A stretch of DNA of 64,000 nt, from assembly GCA_033439795.1 (NCBI GenBank), contig JAUTDP010000014.1, positions 1,116,001 to 1,180,000 of the forward strand, written 5' to 3'. The first letter of the stretch is position 1. Every line of letters starts with the position of its first letter. Shown piece after piece: positions 24,996 through 36,340 of the stretch. The position numbers were made by a program, and so were the translations under genes. The notes under the pieces are model-generated. The model was not told the DNA's origin. It made no database searches and was given only the letters and a program-made list of their open reading frames with translations. The stretch is from Sordaria brevicollis. Taxonomy: Eukaryota > Ascomycota > Sordariomycetes > Sordariales > Sordariaceae.

Positions 24996-27900
24996 TCCCG
25001 GCGCCGTACATACCAGGCCAGTGTGCTACGGTACCCAAGAGCTTTGTGTGGACAAGAACGTAAACATCGCGACCACCGCCATGCCGCCTCAGCCGCTCGT
25101 AGCACCCTCACACGGGAATACCCAGGCGCCATGCCATGCTGTACGCTCCAGAGTGGGCTTGGGCCGTTTAATAACGGCCAGTTTCATTAGATATTGAGCA
25201 GGGCGCCTGGGGAACCTGACAGTGACAGCAGCAGTTTTCGCCGTAAGACGTCTTCCGATTGGTTATGATCGACATCTCGGAGATGAAGGCATTCATAAAA
25301 TCAGCCTTTAAGTCTTGTCAATGTCAGCATTGGACGCACAAGCGCGACAGAGCCTCCTGCCTGACGGGCTTCCTGAATCCTCAACACTATGTCATTGCCT
25401 TGGCTGTTAATAAAACCGGCCAACTATGAGAGACAGAGTACTGGTAAATCGAACGTTTGGGACGCGGTAAGAAATGAAGACTTGACGGCGGCTCGGCGTC
25501 CTGGAGCCGCCTACCCGTCCATATGCCCAGCAGATGTCTCCTCGGTGCCTATGAAGCAGGATCTGGTTCCTGAAAATGCAACAAGACGGACAGTCGGATC
25601 TCGAACACACGTATAGCTATACCAGAAGCCTACGAGCCTGAACATCATAGCCAACAACAAGAGCGGCAAAGACACTGACCAAGTACGGTACCGACAAATG
25701 CAACAGCAGGATGGCAAGAACAAATTGCAACATGGCCGCGAATACACCTTCAAAAGCACCAATGGATGCCTCCAAACGCCAAGTGGTAAGATGAGCTTCG
25801 ATCCTTCAATTATTCCCATACCAAGAAACCTGTCTTCACGTGACACATCAAAACGCCCATCTGCAACCCCTCGATAGTGCCCCCCGTGCCGTGCTCATCA
25901 CAGTCGTTGTCTCTGCCGTACCAAGGCGGCGTAAAGACTCCGGCCGGTCGTGTTCACCCCCTGAGAGATGCCTTGTCCCAAAGCAACCTTTGCTTATCTT
26001 GGGGTTCTCGTTCTCGCCAAGGAGACTGTTGAGGAGAGCAATCCTCGGAGAGGTAGGTAGGTAGTGGCTGAACACTATCGGTGTTCCATCACACCGAGCA
26101 TATGCCATAAACTTCACACTTATCATTGACATCCGTATGGAGTTGATATAAACTCTTGAAAGGATCCAAAGCATGTCTCAGTTGACGCCCGAACGGTCAC
26201 GCTCCCCGAATCTTCGAGGCCCCGACATGCAGAAGCAGTTAGTAGTTCTACCGTGCAACTCCCGTTCGTTGCCCTATCGTCCGGCAAGCCATGAGCTGTC
26301 AAGAACATGGCATGGCATGGCCTTGTCCGGGAATATTTGCCAAAATACACCAACCCTTCCGGACTCCGAAAAACCGTGGAAGTCTCCCTCGGTTTCTCGG
26401 GTCCCGAACTTTGGTAGACATCCATCTGGTGGAAAACATGCTTGAACTGGACCCGGACCCGGACCCTCGTTTTCGGGTCCAAGTTTCTTCTCTCAAATCA
26501 TCAATGGTCCACCCAGAGCTGAACAATTCCCGGATGAACTCTTGTGATGAAGATCTTCAACGACAGTTGTCAAATGGGTAGCAGGCATCGAATCGCGCGT
26601 TCCTGTTCGTCGGGCTATGCCCAGATTGTATCCCCAGGGCTCATCCTGGATGTAAGTGGAATCCTATCAGGAACAGGAACAACACAACACAGAACACAAC
26701 ACATCAAGATGGAAAACCAACAAGAAACAAAACGCTCCGGTTGCGACTCTACCTTACTCGCTGGCAGTGACTGTACAGTAATGTGTGAAGGTGGTATCAA
26801 ACACCCCTGAACGAGTTGAATTGGAAAGGCACCAAGAAAACGGGATTTGTGCAAATTCCCATGCCTTATCCCTCCATATTCCCGAAATCCTAGAAACTCG
26901 GATCCCGGTGCTACCTTACATCATATCTAAAACATATTGGGCCAATTGCCGAGTGCTGCTAGTTCTGCTACCTACTGCTCAAATGGTACGTTTTTCTTTC
27001 TATCTGATGCCAACCTTTACCGTCGCTTTCTACCAACTCTTGTGGGACCTTTTTACAGCATCAGCAAATTAGCGGAAAAGAAGGAGCGGGAGCCAATAGC
27101 TTACAGGAGGATCGGATTCGCATTCTTTTCCTTTCCCATCTAACCATCCCCATTGTCAATGGTAAGCTGCAAGATGCAAGTTCTCAGGGGCAAAAAGAAT
27201 ACCCCACGTTTCGGCGATTTTGTTTCTTGGAATATATAAGACCGGATCATAGACCAATTGGGGATGCGATTGGCGTTGTGCATTAAAAGATGTGTATACT
27301 ATTTTCGGCCACTCTTCACTCAACGCATACTCAGCTACGTACTGGAGGCGAATTGTTGACTTCCAATTGACGTTCAATGGATGTACAGAAAGGAACGTTA
27401 TGTACTGCGTAGAACGTGTGTGCAGAAAAATGGGGAGTAATGATTCTCAATCGGATTGTCAGAAGATGTGTTGTTGATCTCTTTCTTTTCTGCTCTTCCC
27501 CCGCTTTTTGACGTTGCTCTTGGAAGACGGGATGCTAAGAATGGGCACAGATTCTTGGAAGCTTGGCCAGTTTATGGTTGTTGATCCTTTTTGATATGGC
27601 CGGTTTTAGGACGTTCGATGGACAGTTTGGCCGTGAATAGCTGGCGTTGGGAGGAGACAGTGCAGTGCAGTGCAGTGATGGTCTCAACTTTTATTGCTCG
27701 AATGGTATGGCAAACCCTGAATAGAGTAGTTAGCATGTAGACCAATATTGTGCTGAAGGCGAACAGCTTTCAGCTGATCTCGTTCGAAGCAAGTAACGTC
27801 TATTAACTACGTACTGACCACGGAGTCGAACCGTTCCGGATGATGAATGGTTAATGACTCGCCTCACAATAAATCATCTCTCTCGCACTTTCCCTGAATG

Positions 27901-29691
27901 GTGAACACAATGTTTCGTGATCATCAATTACGCTACGTCTCAACGTAGAGATACCACAACTGAGTCGTAACATTACGAAGAGTGTCATGAGTGTCGCGTT
28001 ATCACTACTCCTGTCTTGTAGCCTAACTGACTTAGGCTTTGAGGGTGTTTCACATCCCACGTTTTTTTAACGTATGAAGGGACGTTAGTTCGTACGTTTT
28101 ACCTATCATAGAATAGGCATAGAAACACAAAGTTTGAGGCTCGGTTGTAAACTGTTTCGTACCCGCGGGTGCTAGTGCTGTGCTATGCCGCGACACTGAT
28201 GCTGTGTAAGTGGGCGATGTGAAATGAAAAGGGTTGTCGGTTGTAAGTGACAAACCGGGACATTATGGGCTTAGGATAATTACTTGCGTCTGAACGGTGA
28301 AGCAGCTTCAACACAGCTTCGATGGGTCATGAGGTTGAAGTAGACAGGCGTTGAGGTACGCTTCATGTTTGATGTGTGAAGAGCTTCCTGAAGTTGGTTA
28401 TATACCAATACCATCACCTTGGTTACAATCAAGAGCTGATGATATAGATTAGCAGTCTTCAAATAGGGCAGCAATCCTAAAAACCTTCAATAAATCTCGG
28501 TATTGAGGTTGAGAGGCTTACATACGCTCGACATTCTGAACCACAAGAACTAGAGCTCAAAGTCAGGGAGGGATGGAGGCATTCTTGCGAGACTTTGGAA
28601 AATATCCTCCACTTCCAAGCCAGGTAACAGCATGACTTCGTATCATCATTTTCAAAACAGGACATTGCCATCTCCCAGAAATACCCTCGCTCTGGATTAG
28701 ATCTGAGCCAAAGATCTTCATCCCCTTGTCTACCGTCCTCGTATAACCATCTTTCACTTCCCACTCAATGCCAAACGTCAACAGTCCAAGGCCCTTCTTC
28801 ACTCTATCTGCTCACAATGCTTCCCGTCTTGCATTTCCTAATCGTGAATCGCACGATCCTCGGCAGCACGTATCCCTTTTTTCTGTGCTACCCCGGGTTT
28901 CGACCGAACCTGTGCCTACCGACAACGCCACCGGACGGGAACGTGCTTGTAAAACTCCTATGGCTTGCAGTTTAGTTGAACATTGTGCCTACTTTCTCTG
29001 CTGTGTGTCAGAGTTTGATACAACGTGACTTGCATAGTTGGGAGACGGAGAGGATAGCTTGAACTGTGGGTTGAGTTTTGTTTTGACGGTATGGGAAAAC
29101 ACTGGAGGAAGAATATTGCTTGGCTGATATGCGAAGGAAAGGGAAGGCAGTTGTTGTCCTGGAAGGGAGGAAAAAAGCTAGGGATCCTCAAATGACCCAT
29201 CCGCGGCAAAGGAAAGCTTCGGTTTGGTTGCTGGTCTCTCACAGAAGCCGGAGGTGCGACAGCCGGGAAAGTGACGCCAACTCCCGTTCGCCGGCCGGGG
29301 ACTCGGAGCCCCGAAAGCTCTGGACTGTGGGCGGTAATGCACTGAGTTTTTTTGAACAAGAAGGGTCGAGCAGAACCAAAAAGAAGAAGGGAAGACAAAA
29401 TTTCCAATAAGTGGTTCGAACGCACCAACTCTCCGGTCCCAACGGGGGAAAAAAATGGCCCCGAGGCGAGTAAAAAAAAAAAAAAAAAAGAAAAAAAAAA
29501 AGATAAGCAACAACAACAACCACCCACCCAGATATTACCGCGGTGAACCATTCGAATCCTGAGTCCGACGGGAGCGTTCCCCGATACCGATACCATAAGG
29601 TAGACCGGCTACTTTGGCAGGGACTGGAGACCTCTTATGTGTCTCTTCAATGTGCCAGTTTTCCCGGTCCGGACAATTTGTTTTTTGTGTT

Positions 29692-29735
29692 GGAGTTTTG
29701 AAGACTCGAACGGTAGACCACTGCGCCATCTGACC
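29692..29735 (-). other. tRNA-like 5' half (A-box, D-arm, anticodon arm)
   Basis: Read on the minus strand, the segment starts GGTCAGA, then TGGCGCAGTGG, which fits the internal A-box consensus of tRNA genes at the right offset. A D-stem with three pairs and an anticodon arm with four pairs and a canonical seven-base loop (CTTCAAA) follow at the normal spacing. I find no T-arm with a B-box and no complementary acceptor strand within the next 150 bases, so this is not an intact tRNA gene. It could be a tRNA fragment or chance. Confidence 0.2.
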
Positions 29736-30409
29736 AAGCGGCTGTTGTTGTTACAAGTAGGGGCAACTAGGGCCCCTATATGCTTGGGTTCAAAGATCGG
29801 ACGGGATGAAGGGGTGACGCGGAAGTTGGAAGGTACGGCGTAGTGCGGCAAGCATGGCCTGAAGAGGGAAGCGCGGCTCAACAGTGGTGATTGAAGGCCA
29901 GGAATTCAGATGTCTTGAAAGATAGTGTTGCTAGGGGGATAAGAATAGATTGTGTTCCAGGGCACGAGGAGATCGTGATGGTTCTCATGGTGTTGACGTC
30001 GATGGTTGCGAGGCCAAACGGAGAAGACCTAACAGGCTGTGACGTTAGTTGTGATAACAGCAACCCCCATGGCTGAGGGTTAGTGCCTTTTCCCCAGAGG
30101 AACAACGTATCTTTATAGCGACCGCATTGACCAGCTACAGCGCACATTAGGCTTAGCACTAACATTTTGTGCCAGGTATTCCACGGACATGCCTGGCGCT
30201 TCCTGTCGGGCACATTCAACCACCACAACACCACGCCATCGCCAAACATACCAAAACAACAAAAACAAACCAAACACACGCGAGACACTCAATCAGCACT
30301 CTACCGTAAATCGGGTGCGCATCTGGCAAGCACCTCAGATTACACAACAAGTTGCCGGAAAGCAAGCTCCAAGAGTTTTTGAGTTTCAGCGCCTAGGTTC
30401 ACAGTAGCA

Positions 30410-31082
30410 ATGGCAAGCCACCGTAACACCATCTTCGGCACGCAAATCAGCAGCGGAGCCTCGGGCGCCGGAGCCGGGCACGGTGGTGGGTACGGAGGAG
30501 GAAGGCAGTCCATGGCGCCTGGATTTGGCGCCTCGACTTCTGGACAGAGTGGTGCGGCAGTAAAGGCTCGCCAGATCGTATGTTCTCCTTTTCTCATTTC
30601 CCCTTTCCTTCTTCCATTCAGTTTATGCTTTGGTCCGAGGACTTACAGTCAGCGTATTTCAACATCAAACACTACCTTGTGACATCCATGCTGCAAATTA
30701 CCACCGCCCTTACTTTTTGCACACCTGTACCGCCATTTCTTTGGTACTAAGAAGAACATTCTGCTGACTGAAGGATAGTCCCAACTCCATGCCCAGCTAA
30801 CCCAACTATCCAATAACCTCGCCGACACCGAGAACCTCCTGCGCATGACCAGCGTCCAGGCTGAGTGTATGAGGGGATTGGGAAGTTGGCATGGCGGATT
30901 GTGAGTTCTGTATTTACCATTGTAAACCATCTTGTAAGCAGCACTGACACGGAAGTTGATGCTTCAGATTCATGGCAGCGAGTAAAGTCCTAGGCGAAGA
31001 GAGCGTCCAGAGCGTGCAGGCTCAGCAGGTGGTTGAACAGCAGCAGGGTGCTCAGAGTGGGCAAGGTGGGCAGCAGAGGTGA
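30410..31082 (+). CDS. hsk3: DASH/Dam1 complex subunit Hsk3-like protein
   Basis: There are three exons, 30410-30577, 30779-30900 and 30968-31082, with donors GTATGT and GTGAGT and a CTGAC branch site just before the first acceptor. The product is 134 residues. Exon 1 encodes a Gly/Ser-rich N-terminus, MASHRNTIFGTQISSGASG. The conserved core spans the exon junctions: KARQI joined to SQLHAQLTQLSNNLADTENL, then RMTSVQAECMRGLGSWHGGL and FMAASKVLGEE. The heptad-like helix followed by a Leu-Gly-x-x-His-Gly motif and a Ser/Ala-rich helix is the pattern of Hsk3, a small coiled-coil subunit of the ring complex that couples kinetochores to microtubules. The C-terminal tail is Gln-rich. Dad-type DASH subunits are the alternative, but the His-Gly-x-x-Phe/Leu-Met-Ala segment favours Hsk3. 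It converges with the Rpr2 gene on the right. Confidence 0.68.
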
Positions 31083-31970
31083 GGGTGCTTGGGAGTGCTC
31101 TGAGAAGTTGTGTGAGTAGGCGGGTGAAAGATGAGGTATTCTGGACGAGTTGGACTATGGAATCACTCAGTTCGAGCAAATGGGAGGAAGCAGAATTTTG
31201 AAGTCAAAGCAATGGATTAGGAAAGATCGTTGAATCACGCGTAGCAAATCAATGGAAGATACTATGTCACGTTCACAAATCATAACTGTTGAGCATTTAA
31301 AGCGGATGATGAGGGCTGCGCCCACTAATGTTGTTTGATTTTTGTTGCCAGAGCTGGCACGGCGTTATGTAGCCTATGTGGTCCGGTATCCTTAGTTCAG
31401 GCATGAAGGGATTGTATAAGCTAGGTATACCGTCCACGATCTTCCTTCGTCAGCTGCTCCGCGGTGACCACGCCTGCTATGGTCTATCCGTATATCTCGA
31501 CCTTGAGACGAGCAGGAGCGTTGGTTCAGGAAAAGGCTGCGTTCACCACCAGCTCATCACCAGCTCAACCATTCGACGTCATAGGTCAGCCTCCTGCTTA
31601 GCTGCCGTCCTTATGCCTGCCATGTGAATCTTCCTGGACAGAGTGTGTATCTCGATCCTCGCCAGACGTCCAAGAACCTGAGAGCACACGGCCCAGAAGA
31701 TCCTCACTCTTGCCCAGGCTCTTGGAACTTCTCATGAGTATGGCGTGCTTCTTGGAGCGGGAACCCGGCTTGTCGGCACTTCCGTGACGTGACTATTTCA
31801 CGAATTGAAGCATGTGTTCCGCGTGATCTTCGAGACATATATGAGGTATAGGCGCTCCTCTCGGTGAGAGGGCTATCAACCTCAGCCTCTTCAGCCTTTC
31901 AGTTCCCGAATTTCCCCATTTACCTGGCCTGTGGTTATTTCTGCTGCTTCTTTCGCCGACCCTGTTGCTT
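31083..31970. other. Convergent 3' intergenic region
   Basis: This lies between the stop codons of the convergent Hsk3-like and Rpr2-like genes. It must contain both 3' untranslated regions. I see no further gene and no distinctive structure in it. Confidence 0.6.
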
Positions 31971-32477
31971 CTATCTCTTCTTCTTTTCAGGCCCTGTAGT
32001 GGCACAAACTTCCATGGCATCTCCCCCGTCATTCCCTCCCCGCTCCGTCTTCCTCTTCGTCCTCTTCGCCTCAACAGGATACCTTCTCTCCTTCTTACAA
32101 GCATGGCATCTCCTTACCAGGACATCCGCCCACGGCTTGCGTCCGCCCTTACTCCTGTTCTCAACAAACGTCGTACATGTTGACCCGTCAACAAGAACAG
32201 AGTCGCAGTACTTGCAGATGGTCCGCTTGACAGCGGGACTGAGACGGATTCTGGTCTTCAGAGACACGGAGCGAAGGTCGGTGGCCAAGCGGCGAGACAT
32301 GCCTTCTAGGGCGGGGCTTGAAGGCAGCTTGGATTGCTCCTGTAATTGTGCTTGTCCTCCTGCTTGGGACTGAAACTGCTGGGATAGGAAAACTGCGGCT
32401 TGCTGGAGGAAGGAGATGCGGGAGTAGGCCGCCCTATTCTGGACTCCGCCGTTGTTTTTACCTCCGCCCTTGGCCAT
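31971..32477 (-). CDS. rpr2: RNase P protein subunit Rpr2/Rpp21 (RPR2/SNM1 domain)
   Basis: The gene is intronless and encodes 168 residues. The N-terminus is a Gly/Lys start (MAKGGGKNNGGVQNRAAYSR) followed by a helical segment, ISFLQQAAVFLSQQ, as in Rpp21 proteins. After a Gln-rich linker comes the helix LEGMSRRLATDLRSVSLKTR and then a zinc ribbon: Cys88 and Cys91 in TICKYCDSVLVDGSTC, and Cys124 and Cys127 in VRRCHACKKERRYP. These four cysteines are the zinc ligands of the family. The C-terminus is basic. In RNase P the subunit sits with Rpp29 and helps 5' processing of precursor tRNA. The length fits the family. The related RNase MRP subunit Snm1 is the alternative, but the compact spacing and the helical N-terminus favour Rpr2/Rpp21. 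Confidence 0.85.
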   Translation of the reverse strand: MAKGGGKNNGGVQNRAAYSRISFLQQAAVFLSQQFQSQAGGQAQLQEQSKLPSSPALEGMSRRLATDLRSVSLKTRIRLSPAVKRTICKYCDSVLVDGSTCTTFVENRSKGGRKPWADVLVRRCHACKKERRYPVEAKRTKRKTERGGNDGGDAMEVCATTGPEKKKR

Positions 32478-33309
32478 TTTCTTGTGGTGAATGTTTCCGT
32501 ACAGTGCCCGTTCTGTGTGTTATGTTCTCTTTTGTTATTGTATTGTGTGTGATATTTTTGGTTGATATTATTGGGTGCTGGTTTTGGCCAAACTTGGGTG
32601 TGAATGAGGTTGTCTCAAATTGGCCCGTTTGTTCTCTGTCGTTTGCAATTGGTGCCAAGACTGGCATGCAATTGGAATTCAATGGATGAGCGCGACCGCT
32701 GCAAGGGAGTGGAAGGTCCAGAGGCTCAAAAAAGGGTCAGTGCGTCATGGGCCGGGACAGCAGCTGGCATGACGCCAGCAATGGGGTGCTCAGCCACAGT
32801 TGCCTCATGAAACAAAGCGGACCGCCAGCTGGCATCCCCATGAAACTTGAAGAGCTTGGACGTTTTCCACGCCTGCGCCTCGTCCAGGTCAGGCCAAGTC
32901 ACGGGCGGGCCACGGCTGGGTGGTGGTGTTGCGGCGGGTGCGTGACTGGAGGATGGAGTGAATCGGCCTGGAGCCTGCTTATTTTGGGACCTTGTTGCGT
33001 CGCCCTTCCCCCTCCGACTTTTCAACATCTTCCAACTTCCACCAGCGCGTCGTCCTCTTTCTCCTCTCCACTTCATCTCCACAGCATCACGTAGCCTTCA
33101 GCCTCGACTGGTCTGCGCATTCCCATTCGACTCCAGCAACTTTCCCACTTTCTTTTGTGACCGGATTTCTCTTCTCCAGCATTCTGTTCGTCGCCTTTGT
33201 TGTCGCCGTCGTCGTTGTCGCATTCCAGCTTCGACACGTTTCTCACTAATTAATCAACAACACCACCCACACCATCACCACCACCACCACCAACCACACT
33301 ACCGCCAAC
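32478..33309. promoter_or_regulatory. Divergent promoter region between rpr2 and sub2
   Basis: These 832 bases separate two genes transcribed away from each other, so they should hold both promoters. The right half (about 33000-33200) is rich in CT runs typical of leaders and start regions of highly expressed fungal genes. It is followed by a CAC-type repeat at about 33260-33300 immediately before the sub2 ATG, which sits in a good CCAACATG context. No TATA box is obvious. A run of short T-rich elements flanks the rpr2 start at 32490-32580. Confidence 0.55.
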
Positions 33310-35531
33310 ATGTCCGCTGAGGAGGATCTCATCGACTACTCCGACGACGAGCTCAACAATGAGTCCGCCGCTCCCACCAACGGCAAGAAGGCCGAGGCTG
33401 TGCCCGCCGGCCAGACTGTCGACACCAAGAAGGGCTCCTATGTCGGCATCCACTCGACTGGTTTCCGCGACTTCCTGCTGAAGCCCGAACTTCTTCGCGC
33501 CATCGCCGATTGCGGTTTCGAGCATCCCTCGGAGGGTTAGTCCTGACAAATTTTACCCCCAGCTTTATCGTTACACCTCCTGCCTCCAAACCGGGCTCCG
33601 TCCATCATCGCAAGCAAACATAAAAGACTATACCGCGTCATCATGGGCAATTCCCACGTCGGAAGATGAGCGTCGAAATGCGCGCCGCTGCCGTCATACA
33701 CCTCGAGGAGGAAGGTGGTGGTTTTGGCGTTCAGCGTCCACCACTACGACCAACATCATTACTTTGTTCACGCTTTGCGTCTCGGAAACGAGCGTAGGCT
33801 TCTTGCGCATTTGAGCGCTACTGGAATTTGGCACCCCGGTACACGCGACCACGATCACGGTGCCGAGGTGGAAATGGCAACAATGGCGAGCGGAGAGCGA
33901 TCACCCAAAGGTTCACCCTCGGGCTAGCCACCCTTGGGTCCTCGGTGGTGATTCTCGGTCTCAAGGAGGACTTTGTCCCCTGCGGTCTCGAAAGAGTCGT
34001 CGACCGCTTTGAACTAGTCGTTGATGACTGGTGATGTCATGGAACCGTTTCAATGGATGACACCATCACGAGACGCGTCTCTTCACTCGATCCATGTTCG
34101 GAACAAATGTGATGTCGGCAACCCAATCAACCACGACGGGAAGAACGGATAACCGGAAACATAAAGTCTTTTTTTGCTGCTGCGACGATGATGGACGGGC
34201 CCTTCGCCCTCGATACCACCCCGTCCTTCTCCTTCAAACGCTTGCGTAACCCGATTCTAATCCGGTCCTCGAATACAGTTCAGCAGACATGTATCCCCCA
34301 GGCCATGCTTGGTGGTGACATCATCTGCCAGGCCAAGTCCGGTCTCGGTAAGACGGCTGTGTTCGTCCTTACCACCCTCCAGCAAGTCGAGCCCGTCGCC
34401 GGCGAGTGCTCGGTCCTCGTTATGTGCCACACTCGTGAGCTCGCTTTCCAGATTCGCAACGAGTACAACCGTTTCAGCAAGTACATGCCCGACATCAAGA
34501 CCGGCGTCTTCTACGGTGGTACTCCCATCCAGAAGGATGCCGAGATTCTTAAGAATAAGGAGACTCACCCCCATATCATCGTCGGTACTCCCGGTCGTCT
34601 TAACGCGCTCGTCCGCGATAAGCACCTCCGTCTTGGCAGCGTTCGCATGTTCGTCCTTGACGAGTGCGATAAGATGCTCGATCAGATTGGTAAGTTCTTC
34701 AGTACATCCAGGAATCAAATCGACGATTACTAACCTCAACTAGATATGCGCCGCGATGTACAGGAGATCTTCCGCGCTACTCCCCAGCAGAAGCAGGTTA
34801 TGATGTTCTCCGCCACCCTTTCGGACGAGATCAAGCCCATCTGCCGCAAGTTTATGCAGAACCCTACCGAGCACTACGTCGACGAGGACACCAAGTTGAC
34901 CCTGCACGGTCTTCAGCAATACTATATTCCCCTCGAGGAGCGGGAGAAGAACCGCAAGCTCAACGAACTTCTTGATGAGCTGCAGTTCAACCAGGTCATT
35001 ATTTTCGTCAAGAGCACTCTCCGGGCTACTGAATTGGATAAGCTTTTGCGCGAGTGTAACTTCCCATCCATTGCTGTTCACTCCGGTGTCAGCCAAGAAG
35101 AGCGGTACGTACCGGAACTTGCCTCGGCATCATCCCCAAACCACTCACTGACTTGTCGTTTTAGTATCCGCCGTTACAAGGAGTTCAAGGAATTCAACAA
35201 GCGTATCTGCGTTGCCACCGACGTTTTCGGCCGTGGTATCGATATCGAGCGTATCAACCTTGCCATAAACTACGATCTCCCCGCTGATGCCGATTCCTAC
35301 CTCCATCGTGTCGGTCGTGCCGGTCGTTTCGGTACCAAGGGTCTTGCCATCTCCTTCGTCACCACCGATCAGGACAAGGAGGTTCTCAAGGCCATTGAGA
35401 AGCGCTTCGAAGTCGCTCTTCCGTAAGTTTCGCCTGTCACCCTTAAAAGTATTGAACGGCATTGACTGATTGCTTCTTATAGTGAGTTCCCTAAGGAGGG
35501 TATTGACGCCTCCACCTACATGGCTTCCTAA
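33310..35531 (+). CDS. sub2: DEAD-box ATP-dependent RNA helicase SUB2/UAP56
   Basis: Five exons (33310-33535, 34279-34689, 34744-35104, 35165-35422, 35483-35531) join in phase to a 434-residue protein, the usual length for this helicase. The acidic N-terminus ([12 protein letters not shown]) and the Q-motif region [17 protein letters not shown] precede motif I, AKSGLGKT. Motif II is DECD rather than DEAD, as is typical of UAP56/Sub2. Motif III is SAT (FSATLSDEI), and the second RecA domain carries [17 protein letters not shown] and [12 protein letters not shown]. Sub2 acts in the nucleus in spliceosome assembly and, with THO/TREX and Yra1/ALY, in mRNA export. Introns 2-4 are 54-60 bases, but intron 1 is 743 bases. 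A possible AATAAA polyadenylation signal lies near 35877. The identification is essentially certain. Confidence 0.97.
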
Positions 35532-36340
35532 ACGGTTGATGATGAATCAAAGGATAGTGTGTAGCGTGTTTTGAGGAATAATGTTGTCAAAGGACGGAGC
35601 TTTCTACCCAAGTTTGTGTTGTCTCATGACTCCTGCTTTTTCTCCCGTTTAACTTCTTTTTGATCTATGATGGGACTACTGGTGGAAAGCGTGCCAAAAG
35701 AAATGAAAACGTATCAAACAAAGAAATGATCGACATGGGCAAGATGGAAATGTAGGAACGTACCAGAAGGAAAAAGCTTAGAATTTTTTTTTAACTCCCC
35801 TACGAGATCGGAAGCGTTTCGGCTTGTTTGTTGTCATGATAACTGTAGCTTGGGTCTAACTGATAACAGTGACAAAAATAAAGAGCATGCTTATTCTTTC
35901 TGGAAATGCCTTGGTCTGATCATCTGAGGTGTGAGCGTGTGGCATAATTCTCGATCTGAAGACTTCAGCGGACTGACCCCAGTGGTAAATTTCTGGCCAT
36001 CGATACTCGACTCAGCCTGGACGTCTCCCCCTTGATACCTGGACTTGCCAAGAAACCCGTTATCAGTTATTTTACAGTTGGGGTTATAAACCACACCTCA
36101 CTGGTCGAAGCGGAAGTGAAAGCAATGCGATAATTTTTCCGTCACCGCGGAGTCTGATTCAGACTCTCGAAGATTTTTCATCTCTGGGGGCAAAATGTTT
36201 CTTGCGAAAATACAAATTGACAGTTAGACCAATCCTAGCTCCCTTAAATACTATTCAAACACTCGAAACACTTCTCCATATTCATTAGTCCATCTATTCA
36301 AACCAACAGCACTGTTTGTTGTGCATACTTATCCACCACA
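35532..36340. other. Intergenic: sub2 3' region and promoter of the next gene
   Basis: No gene is seen here. The left part contains the sub2 3' untranslated region. The right part leads into the ATG at 36341, with an AT-rich TTAAATACT element about 100 bases upstream that could serve as a TATA-like site. Confidence 0.55.

Larger units (their letters stand above)
19741..30409. other. 10.7 kb gene-poor, non-RIP intergenic region
   Basis: Base composition is normal from about 19740 onward. I find no open frame with recognisable domains, no good series of splice sites joining coding-like exons, and little of the C-ending codon preference seen in the cluster to the right. A poly-T tract lies at about 23910-23950 and a poly-A tract at about 29473-29500. 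A GTGCA-type triplet repeat occurs near 27660-27677. A coding-like but broken patch is listed separately at 24540-24995. The stretch may hold non-coding transcripts or decayed genes that cannot be recognised by eye. Confidence 0.55.

Noticed and set aside
28958..29596. 212-codon minus-strand frame
   Set aside because: It contains a poly-Phe run translated from a homopolymer tract and otherwise random composition.
34257..35462. Long open frames on the minus strand opposite sub2 exons
   Set aside because: They are antisense shadows produced by the C-ending codon bias of sub2 and have no domain content.
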